Shown here: in pieces, positions 1-6,642 of the stretch
Layout: every line of letters starts with the position of its first letter
Numbering within the stretch: the first letter of the stretch is position 1
Assembly: GCA_029262955.1 (NCBI GenBank)
Contig: JAJCYL010000269.1
Span: forward strand, 1 to 9,485
From: Cytophagales bacterium
GTDB taxonomy: Bacteria > Bacteroidota > Bacteroidia > Cytophagales > Cyclobacteriaceae
Length of the DNA: 9,485 bases
Direction: 5' to 3'
Translations under genes and position numbers: made by a program
Notes under the pieces: model-generated
What the model saw: the letters and a program-made list of their open reading frames with translations, nothing else
Told to the model about the DNA's origin: nothing
Database searches by the model: none

Positions 1-2400
1 AATAACAATAGTCTCACCGACGGCGTTGTTATCGACTACGAATTTTTTGGAGAAGGATTTAATACTGACCCATTCAGTAAAGGCAGAACAACCACCCATG
101 AAATTGGTCACTTTCTAGGGCTGCGCCACATATGGGGCGATGGTGGTTGCAGTATCGATGACTTCTGTGCCGACACCCCTCAAATGAGTGATAACAGCTC
201 GGGCTGCCCTGGCTCTCAAATTACATGCGGGTCCAATGATATGTTCCAGAATTATATGGATTTTACTGATGACGTCTGTATGAACTTATTCACTACCTGT
301 CAGGCTAATCGCATGCAGACGGTTATAGCTGAGAGTCCGAGGAGAAGAACCTTATTAACGTCTAAAGGAGGCATTGCTCCAATTGTTGCCAATAATGATA
401 TTGGAATCCGTCAAATCATTAGCCCGGAGGTAAGCGTTTGCAGCAATAGCATCATTCCTGAGATTGAAGTCCGTAACTATGGAATAAATAGTGTCAATTC
501 TTTTAAGATCACTCTGGAGATAGATGACCAACCAATAGAAACAATTGAATCGGCCACGACACTAGAACCATTAGAAATTTTAACAATTACTTTTCAATCC
601 CTTGAATTCGAGCAAGGATCCGAAATGAATATTGCCTTTAGAGTGATTGAAGTGAATGGCGTTGGTGATGGAAATCCCGACAATGATGTCAAATCAATCT
701 TCACCCAAATACCTGCACAATTGGGCTTCCCTTTGATTGCAAATTTCGAAAATGGTAACGACAATTGGATGACCAGAAGGCTTACAGGAGAAAGTTCTGA
801 TTGGCAAAGGACCAACGCTCCTCTTTTAACCTCAGATAATCAGGCATTCAAACTTGACATATTTAACTCTACAAGTAATGAATTTGGAAATTTGGAAATG
901 CTTCTCAGCCCAGTATTAGATCTGGAAAAAGTTACTGCGGCTGAGTTACAATTCAAGTATGCTTATGCTCCAATTCCAGCAAATGGCAATTTCATCGATG
1001 GCTTGGTGGTGGCAGTCTTGACAGAGTGTGGCACAAATTTCAATCCGGATAATATTCTTTCAGATTTTGAATTTTATGGAAATAGTCTCGCGACAACTAC
1101 GGCCACCAATTCGGTTTTTACCCCTGCAGGCTCTGCGGAGTGGGATGATGCTACTATTAGTTTAAATAAGTTCTTGGGCCTAAAGAATGTGCAGGTGGCC
1201 ATTATCGCCCAAAATGGAGGGGGAAATAATATGTATGTTGATGAGGTTGAGTTATTTGCTAATAATCAATTTAAACTTGATGTGAAGGTCGCTGAAGTCA
1301 AAGACTTACCGGTAATTAGTTGCCGAAATTTCCAGGCACCTATTGTAGAAATCAAAAATTTTGGGACTGAAACCGTTAATTCAATCGATTATGAATTCGG
1401 AGCTAACAATTCATTAACACCAGGTAGACTTGACGGCATTACTCTTGAACCAGGCGAGTTACAAAACATTGCCGTTGGGGTTTCCGATTTGATTGAAGGA
1501 GAGTTCGATTTTACTTTTAGGGTGTTGTCGATAAATGATCAGGAAGATGACGACTCTAAAGACAATACACTTACCGAGCGATTTCGAATTACTGAACGAG
1601 AGGACCTCCTCCCCTTGCGTGAACGATTTGAACAGCGAACCCTGGATGAGTTGAACTGGTTTCCTCTTTCAATCACGGGGGAGCATAATTGGACCTTTAC
1701 TTCTCTTTCTCAAATTTCAGGTGAAAATCAGTCCATCGGAATCAACGCTTTTGACTTGGACGAAGTAGGCACACAAAACTGGCTTGTTAGCCCAAAACTT
1801 GATTTATCTGATCTATCAGAAGCGAGTATGACATTCAAAATATCTTATGCAAACCGGCTTAACCTGGAGGACCACCTTCAGGTACTGATCTCAACCGATT
1901 GTGGTCGAAATTTTGAAAACATTGTCTATGATAAAAAAGGGGCTGAACTAGCTGTTAAAAGCTCAAACACAGCCTGGGTACCAACAACACCTGAAGATTG
2001 GGTCACGGAATTCATCAATTTGACAGATTTTGCAGGAAACTCTGAAGTACTCGTAGCTTTTGTTTTCACTAATGCCAATGGAAATAACCTATTCCTGGAT
2101 AACCTGGATTTTTACATTTCGGGAGAACCAAATCTCATTGATCTAAATGAGGACATCGTAAGAATTTATCCAAACCCGTCCCCTGAAGATTTTAATGTCA
2201 CTTTTAATCTTCTTCAAAAAGAAAAGGTTAACGTCCGGCTAATGGACATGATGGGCAATCAAATTTTGGACGAAGAAATTGAAGATGTACTTAATCAAAC
2301 ATTTAGCTTCGAAACATACAATTTGAGGAACGGTCTTTACCTTGTTCAATTTATCGGAGAAAACTTCAACACGACACAAAGGGTCGTAGTCATGAAGTAG
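1..2400 (+). CDS. Secreted M43-family zinc metalloprotease with T9SS sorting domain (5' end missing)
   Basis: The frame is open from base 1, so the gene begins upstream; a Met codon at 184 lies inside the catalytic domain and is not the start. 799 residues are visible. The metzincin zinc site HEIGHFLGLRH (nt 97-129) supplies three His ligands and the catalytic Glu. It is followed by WGD and a Cys-rich stretch, then the Met-turn NYMDF (Met at nt 256) and CMNLFT, an arrangement typical of M43 (cytophagalysin/pappalysin-like) peptidases. After the catalytic domain come two copies of a CARDB-like plus jelly-roll-like module (391-1269 and 1270-2133). The last ~80 residues begin with IYPNP (2164) and end in a QRVVVMK tail, a type A T9SS sorting domain. 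The protein is therefore expected to cross the outer membrane and be released or surface-attached, where it would cleave extracellular protein. The substrate is unknown. Signal peptide and propeptide would lie off the left edge. The 3' end overlaps the convergent reductase gene by 11 bp. Confidence 0.9.
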   Translation, partial: NNNSLTDGVVIDYEFFGEGFNTDPFSKGRTTTHEIGHFLGLRHIWGDGGCSIDDFCADTPQMSDNSSGCPGSQITCGSNDMFQNYMDFTDDVCMNLFTTCQANRMQTVIAESPRRRTLLTSKGGIAPIVANNDIGIRQIISPEVSVCSNSIIPEIEVRNYGINSVNSFKITLEIDDQPIETIESATTLEPLEILTITFQSLEFEQGSEMNIAFRVIEVNGVGDGNPDNDVKSIFTQIPAQLGFPLIANFENGNDNWMTRRLTGESSDWQRTNAPLLTSDNQAFKLDIFNSTSNEFGNLEMLLSPVLDLEKVTAAELQFKYAYAPIPANGNFIDGLVVAVLTECGTNFNPDNILSDFEFYGNSLATTTATNSVFTPAGSAEWDDATISLNKFLGLKNVQVAIIAQNGGGNNMYVDEVELFANNQFKLDVKVAEVKDLPVISCRNFQAPIVEIKNFGTETVNSIDYEFGANNSLTPGRLDGITLEPGELQNIAVGVSDLIEGEFDFTFRVLSINDQEDDDSKDNTLTERFRITEREDLLPLRERFEQRTLDELNWFPLSITGEHNWTFTSLSQISGENQSIGINAFDLDEVGTQNWLVSPKLDLSDLSEASMTFKISYANRLNLEDHLQVLISTDCGRNFENIVYDKKGAELAVKSSNTAWVPTTPEDWVTEFINLTDFAGNSEVLVAFVFTNANGNNLFLDNLDFYISGEPNLIDLNEDIVRIYPNPSPEDFNVTFNLLQKEKVNVRLMDMMGNQILDEEIEDVLNQTFSFETYNLRNGLYLVQFIGENFNTTQRVVVMK
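391..2133 (+). repeat. Tandem duplication of a CARDB-like + jelly-roll-like module inside the metalloprotease
   Basis: Two diverged copies are visible at protein level. Copy 1 is 391-1269 and copy 2 is 1270-2133. Each starts with a ~105-residue beta-rich segment containing a Cys and then EVRNYG (copy 1) or EIKNFG (copy 2), followed by VNS and a LEP turn, as in CARDB-type domains. Each continues with a ~180-residue segment: a FP/LP start, F-E-x-G/R, a W near the start, TGE, LLSPVLDL or LVSPKLDL, then TECGTNF or STDCGRNF, and an ending N-N-x-Y/F-V/L-D-E/N. The second segment matches the lectin/MAM-like 'choice-of-anchor' jelly rolls common in T9SS cargo. The assignment is by eye; domain edges are good to about 10 residues. 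Likely roles are substrate or glycan binding, or spacing. Confidence 0.7.
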
Positions 2401-2929
2401 GTTTTCTCTCGTAAGTCAACTGACAGAATCCATTTTTATAGGACTTTGAATCTGTGATGCCGAACTTAGTCTCTCCCAAATGAGTCGGAAACATAGGAAG
2501 GCCTTTTCCTAGTGTTATTGGTATAAGCGTAAGTATTATGGAGTCAATTAACCCATTTTCAAGGAAAAGTGAATTAATCTCACCACCTCCAATCAGCCAA
2601 ATATCTTTACCGGAGGATGTCTTCAAATTATTCACAAATGAAACCACGTCTTCATTAATATAGATCACGTGTTCGTCGTTCTCTTTTTTTGAACGCGAAA
2701 AGACATAATTAAGCTTTCCTGGGTATGGAAACGGTACGTTATAACCCAATACCTCAGTATAAGTTTTGTTCCCCATCAATGTGGTATCAATGGATTCGTA
2801 AAATTTATTATATCCGAAGTCTTCACCCTCCAGCGCATAATCCGGATCGTCTAACCAATCCACATTACCATCCGGTCGGGCAATGTAATTATCAAGACTT
2901 GCTGCTATATATAAGATCACCTTCCTCAT
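2390..2929 (-). CDS. Dihydrofolate reductase family protein (RibD C-terminal-like, YwjB/YyaP type)
   Basis: 179 residues from an ATG at 2929, a usual length for stand-alone members of this family. The N-terminus (VILYIAASLDNYIARPDG) is the first strand and loop of the DHFR/RibD-C fold. MGNKTY (residues 52-57) occupies the position of the usual MGRxTY, with Asn in place of Arg. IGGGE (113-117) is the glycine-rich turn that contacts the NADPH phosphates, and LTLIPITLGKGLPMF is the characteristic C-terminal strand. The protein is cytosolic and probably an NAD(P)H-dependent reductase. The physiological substrate is not known for most of this group, and the sequence does not say whether it acts on a folate, a pterin or a riboflavin precursor. 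It is transcribed away from the Ddl-like gene and its stop lies inside the 3' end of the metalloprotease gene. It is probably a single-gene transcript. Confidence 0.9.
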   Translation of the reverse strand: MRKVILYIAASLDNYIARPDGNVDWLDDPDYALEGEDFGYNKFYESIDTTLMGNKTYTEVLGYNVPFPYPGKLNYVFSRSKKENDEHVIYINEDVVSFVNNLKTSSGKDIWLIGGGEINSLFLENGLIDSIILTLIPITLGKGLPMFPTHLGETKFGITDSKSYKNGFCQLTYERKPTS

Positions 2930-2933
2930 ATAA

Positions 2934-2941
2934 CAAAACTA
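2934..2941 (-). promoter_or_regulatory. Possible Bacteroidota -7 element for the reductase gene
   Basis: On the minus strand TAGTTTTG matches the Bacteroidota -7 consensus TAnnTTTG exactly and ends 4 nt before the ATG of the reductase gene. No convincing TTTG/TTG -33 element lies about 20 bp upstream. If used, the transcript would be leaderless or nearly so. The 90-bp divergent gap (2930-3019) holds no other clear signal, and no promoter is recognisable for the Ddl-like gene on the plus strand. Confidence 0.25.
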
Positions 2942-3019
2942 TTCAAACTAGCTTGTAGCCACTGCCCTATTCTGTCTGTTTTTTAATAACTTGCTTCACC
3001 GTATCTGAACCACTTTTTG

Positions 3020-5704
3020 ATGCGTATTGGAATATTTTTTGGAGGGCAATCCAGGGAACGGGAAATATCTTTCGCTGGTGGCCGTACGGTTTACGACAAT
3101 CTTAATAAGTCCATCTTTGAGGCTGTCCCTATTTTCGTAGATAGCCTGGGCAATTTCATTCTTTTAGATTGGCAATACATCTATAAAGGCACAATAAGGG
3201 ATTTTTACCCACCTACACAATTTACTCCACCAAGTAAGAGTGGTTTTCAAATTTATATAGAGTCACTGAAGGACCTCAGTGAAGAAAAACTTCATGATTT
3301 AATAGGTCATGTTGGCAAGAAAATACAGCCAGACCATTTCAAAGACCATTTCGATTTCGCCTTTTTGGCCCTTCACGGCCCCTTCGGTGAAGACGGAAGC
3401 ATTCAAGGACTATTGGAGTGGTTTGGCATCCCATACTCGGGCTCAGGAATCCTGCCTTCCGCAATTGGCATCAATAAAGTGATTCAAAAGGATTACTTCA
3501 AGAAAAACCACTTCCCTGACCCAAATTATCAAGTAATACCAAGAGACCAATGGACTCAAAAAGAAGGCCAAAGGCAGCTTTACGAGGAACTCAAGGATGG
3601 TATTGGGTTACCCATGGTTATCAAAGCACCGAGTCAGGGATCGTCGATTGGAATAGGAATTTTAGAAAAAGACTCCTTTGAGGAGTTCAAAAAATTAGTA
3701 AACCAAGCCTGGTTCATAACAAGAATTGAAAAAGATTTATGGGTTGATTTTAGTGAAGATGACAAACGAACCTTTTTAGTTCACATGACTGATATCCGCG
3801 ATGGATTGGGATTCCCAATGTACCATGGGGAGGAAATCATCTATCATCCAGATGAATTATGGCAATATCTGGATTCCTTCTTCCGGGAGGAAAACGAATT
3901 CATAGAATTAACCTGCGTGAATTCAGAAGAAGAGATAATTGTAGAATCATTTATTAAGGGTAAAGAATTTTCCTGTATAGTCATCGAAGGACCAGACGGC
4001 CCAATTGCGTTGCCACCCACTGAAATTGTCAAAACGAAAGATCTGTTTGATTATAGATCCAAATATCTGCCTGGAGTCATCAGAAAAATCACCCCAATTG
4101 ACTTGCCAAAGGAAGTTGTGGAGCAAATAAGGCAAGAAAGTGCACGTTTAAATTCGAGCTTGTATTGCCATGTCTATGCCCGAATAGATGGTTTTTATTC
4201 AGAAGATGGAAAGATTTACCTCATAGATCCTAATACCACGTCCGGGATGATGCCTTCTTCATTCTTTTTTCACCAGGCTGCGGAAATAGGCCTCAATCCC
4301 TCTCAATTTCTTACCTATATCATAAGAACCTCTTTGAATTCCAGAATTCTGACAGGCAAGGACAATCAGAAGTTGCGAAGAATGTTAGCCGCATTAGACC
4401 AAAATATTGCCACACTCCATCATAAGTCGGGTGAACAAATACGGGTAGGAATAATCCTTGGAGGCTTTAGTACAGAGAGACATATTTCGGTAGAAAGTGG
4501 CAGAAATATTTATCAAAAACTCTCAAGTTCCGAAAAATACAAGCCCATTCCTATCTTCCTCACTGGAGATGAGGAGAACCATCAAATGTATATTCTCCCG
4601 GTTAATGTTTTACTCAAAGACAATGCTGATGATATTAGGGATAAAGTGTCTAACCACAACTTATCACCAATCATTGAGCAAATCCGGAATGAGTCCGCAG
4701 CAATCACATCAAAGTACGTCAGCGACCATATTGACAAGCCACAAAAGATAACTTATCAAGAACTTAATGAGCACATTGATGTTGCCTTTATCGCCTTACA
4801 TGGTAGGCCTGGGGAAGATGGGGCAACTCAAAGCAGATTAGAGAAAGAAGGCATTCCATACAATGGCTCAGGTGTAGAAAGTTCCCGGATCACGATCGAT
4901 AAGTTTCGAACAAAAGAAATTTTGCGAGATGCTGGTTTTACAGTGGCTAATCAAATGATGGTCGAAAAATCTGCGTTCATCAACAGTAAGGACAGTGTTC
5001 TGGAGAAAATAGAAAGTTCGTTCAAGTACCCACTCATTGCAAAACCTTCCGACGACGGCTGTAGCTCAGCCGTGAAGAAAATAAACACACGAGAGGAGCT
5101 TGAAGCGTTTTGCCAACTCATGTTTAGGGATAGTATTGAGTTGATGCCACAGCAGGCTGAAATATTGACATTGAAGAATAATGAGGAATTTCCCCTTAAG
5201 TCTTATTTCATGGTTGAGGACCTTATTCGACCTAATGGGGCCAAACATTTTCTGGAAATCACTGGTGGGTTATTGACCAAAAGGGACGAAGAGGGACTGA
5301 TCAGTTATGAGATCTTTGAGCCGTCAGAAACTTTAGCCTCAGGTGAAGTCTTGTCGCTAGAGGAGAAATTTTTAGCAGGTGAAGGTCAAAACATCACCCC
5401 TGCAAGATTTTCTAGTGACGAGATTGAGCAAACCCGAATATCAGCCAAAGTTCGCTCGGATCTTGAACAAATCGCTCGACTTTTAAAAATTGAAGGTTAT
5501 GCCAGAATTGATGCTTTCATACGCGTATATGAAGATGATTCCATTGAAACAGTTGTCATTGAAGCGAATTCATTACCAGGTATGACACCTGCAACCTGTA
5601 TATTTCATCAAACAGCAATTAATGGCTATAAGCCCTATGACTTTATTGATGCGATCCTTGAATATGGTATCCTATCAAAGGAGCAAAAGGTCGAAATGCA
5701 ATGA
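3020..5704 (+). CDS. Tandem D-alanine--D-alanine ligase-like protein (two fused ATP-grasp Ddl units)
   Basis: 894 residues, over twice the usual Ddl length (about 300-370). I chose ATG 3020; the in-frame TTG just before it (3017) is a poorer start, since MRIGIFFGG is the first strand of a Ddl. No Shine-Dalgarno is seen, as is normal in Bacteroidota. Unit 1 (about 1-450) has GGQSRERE (8-15), HGPFGEDG (119-126), K202 and GSS (207-209), DYRSKY (344-349), RID (388-390) and DPN (403-405). It also carries an insertion of very roughly 70 residues after the Gly-rich loop (about 225-305). Unit 2 (about 475-894) has GGFSTER (481-487), HGRPGEDG (594-601), K675 with GCSS (680-683), EKF (782-784), RID (829-831) and EAN (848-850). 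Family knowledge: Ddl joins two D-Ala with ATP for peptidoglycan. Each unit departs from the consensus at different sites, so the real substrates are uncertain. It is the first gene of a co-directional block with the PASTA protein. Symbol left empty because a canonical ddl may exist elsewhere. Confidence 0.88.
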   Translation: MRIGIFFGGQSREREISFAGGRTVYDNLNKSIFEAVPIFVDSLGNFILLDWQYIYKGTIRDFYPPTQFTPPSKSGFQIYIESLKDLSEEKLHDLIGHVGKKIQPDHFKDHFDFAFLALHGPFGEDGSIQGLLEWFGIPYSGSGILPSAIGINKVIQKDYFKKNHFPDPNYQVIPRDQWTQKEGQRQLYEELKDGIGLPMVIKAPSQGSSIGIGILEKDSFEEFKKLVNQAWFITRIEKDLWVDFSEDDKRTFLVHMTDIRDGLGFPMYHGEEIIYHPDELWQYLDSFFREENEFIELTCVNSEEEIIVESFIKGKEFSCIVIEGPDGPIALPPTEIVKTKDLFDYRSKYLPGVIRKITPIDLPKEVVEQIRQESARLNSSLYCHVYARIDGFYSEDGKIYLIDPNTTSGMMPSSFFFHQAAEIGLNPSQFLTYIIRTSLNSRILTGKDNQKLRRMLAALDQNIATLHHKSGEQIRVGIILGGFSTERHISVESGRNIYQKLSSSEKYKPIPIFLTGDEENHQMYILPVNVLLKDNADDIRDKVSNHNLSPIIEQIRNESAAITSKYVSDHIDKPQKITYQELNEHIDVAFIALHGRPGEDGATQSRLEKEGIPYNGSGVESSRITIDKFRTKEILRDAGFTVANQMMVEKSAFINSKDSVLEKIESSFKYPLIAKPSDDGCSSAVKKINTREELEAFCQLMFRDSIELMPQQAEILTLKNNEEFPLKSYFMVEDLIRPNGAKHFLEITGGLLTKRDEEGLISYEIFEPSETLASGEVLSLEEKFLAGEGQNITPARFSSDEIEQTRISAKVRSDLEQIARLLKIEGYARIDAFIRVYEDDSIETVVIEANSLPGMTPATCIFHQTAINGYKPYDFIDAILEYGILSKEQKVEMQ

Positions 5705-5765
5705 AGCGCCTAAGTCTTCGGGCAACTAACCTTCCTATTACTCTAAATTAATGGCTCAACCCTTT

Positions 5766-5773
5766 TATCTTTG
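5766..5773 (+). promoter_or_regulatory. Possible Bacteroidota -7 promoter element upstream of the PASTA gene
   Basis: TATCTTTG matches the TAnnTTTG -7 consensus of the Bacteroidota primary sigma factor exactly. It lies 9 nt before the ATG at 5783, so a transcript would have a leader of only a few bases. A TTTG/TTG -33 element at the usual ~20-bp spacing is not evident in 5738-5748. The PASTA gene may therefore have its own start of transcription as well as read-through from the Ddl-like gene 78 bp upstream. An exact 8-mer match in AT-rich DNA can occur by chance. Confidence 0.35.
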
Positions 5774-5782
5774 ATTCTGACC

Positions 5783-6634
5783 ATGCTAAACAAGATCTTA
5801 AAATTATCGAAACACCTGGGTATTATGGTAGGTATAGGAATAGTACTAATACTATTCTTTTTCTACGTCTATCTTCCAACAGCCACTAATCACGGTGAAT
5901 CAATAACTGTCCCTAATCTTGAAGGTGTCAACCTTGTTGACCTTGATGATTTTTTGGTAAAAAGAAATTTAAGATATGAGGTGTTGGCTGACTCTGGTTT
6001 TTCAACCAAGTACCCTCCTAATGCAGTTTTAAAACAGTTTCCGTTGCCACATTCGAAGGTGAAAGAAAACAGAAAAGTGTATATCACTTTGAACTCCAGT
6101 GAACCACCAACGGTTAGAATGCCTAATCTGGTCGATGGTTCAGTTAAGAATGCGCAGCTAGTTCTTAAAAGCAAGGATCTATTTTTAGGCAGTATTAGAT
6201 ACGTCCCTGATCTGGCTGCAAATGCAGTAATCGAACAAAGACTAAATGGTAAAAAGATTGCAATGGATGAAATGGTCCCAAAGGGTTCAAAAATTGACCT
6301 CATCGTAGGAGATGGACTGGGACGTCAGGATTTTGAGGCTCCGGATCTGATTGGACTGAAGTACGATGAAGCAGATTTTGTTGTGATAAGCTCTGGTTTA
6401 AAGATAGGAAACGTAAGGTTTGAGAAGGAGGGCTGGGGCTCAGAAGAGGAGATAACAGAAGAGGGAGACACCATATACCATCGTATTCAGTATCCACCAG
6501 GAGCAATTTTTCGACAAAGACCAAGGGCTGAGAACAAGATTCGCATAGGTCAGAGCGTTGATCTATGGGTAGTTGAACCAGTCGAAGAAGACACGTTAGT
6601 TAATGAGCAACGTGCTTCAATAGATTTTGACTAA
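5783..6634 (+). CDS. Membrane-anchored triple-PASTA domain protein
   Basis: 283 residues from ATG 5783. A TTG four codons upstream (5771) is in frame but lies within the putative -7 box and adds nothing recognisable. A short basic N-terminus (MLNKILKLSK) is followed by one hydrophobic helix (about 12-31), with no cleavage site, so it should be an inner-membrane anchor with the rest in the periplasm. Three PASTA repeats follow: about 40-105 (starts VPNLEG), 110-178 (MPNLVDG) and 182-265 (APDLIG). The first has the usual late L-K-Q-F-P-L-P and the third the R-Q-R-P turn; the third also carries an acidic insertion with EEEITEEGD. The tail is acidic. PASTA domains elsewhere bind uncrosslinked peptidoglycan or muropeptides, usually on Ser/Thr kinases or penicillin-binding proteins, but no kinase or transpeptidase domain is present here. 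Position behind a Ddl-like gene supports a cell-wall role; the exact job is unknown. Confidence 0.9.
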   Translation: MLNKILKLSKHLGIMVGIGIVLILFFFYVYLPTATNHGESITVPNLEGVNLVDLDDFLVKRNLRYEVLADSGFSTKYPPNAVLKQFPLPHSKVKENRKVYITLNSSEPPTVRMPNLVDGSVKNAQLVLKSKDLFLGSIRYVPDLAANAVIEQRLNGKKIAMDEMVPKGSKIDLIVGDGLGRQDFEAPDLIGLKYDEADFVVISSGLKIGNVRFEKEGWGSEEEITEEGDTIYHRIQYPPGAIFRQRPRAENKIRIGQSVDLWVVEPVEEDTLVNEQRASIDFD

Positions 6635-6642
6635 TAATCAAA

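Noticed and set aside
2985..2994. Possible plus-strand -7 box (TAACTTGC) before the Ddl-like gene
   Set aside because: It mismatches TAnnTTTG in the conserved part and has no -33 partner at correct spacing.
3017..3019. TTG as start of the Ddl-like gene
   Set aside because: ATG follows directly at 3020 and gives the normal Ddl N-terminus; nothing favours TTG.
5701..5751. A 16-codon ORF (starts MKRLSL) overlapping the Ddl-like stop by ATGA
   Set aside because: The ATGA overlap resembles translational coupling, but the peptide is very short, has no recognisable motif, and lies in a plain intergenic gap.
5771..5773. TTG as start of the PASTA gene
   Set aside because: It lies within the putative -7 box, and ATG 5783 gives a normal basic N-terminus and membrane helix.
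5890..6303. 137-codon minus-strand open frame opposite the PASTA gene
   Set aside because: It is antisense to a well-supported gene, has no family resemblance and has the low-complexity look of a shadow frame; same judgement for 8094-8420 (-) and 2725-2958 (+).
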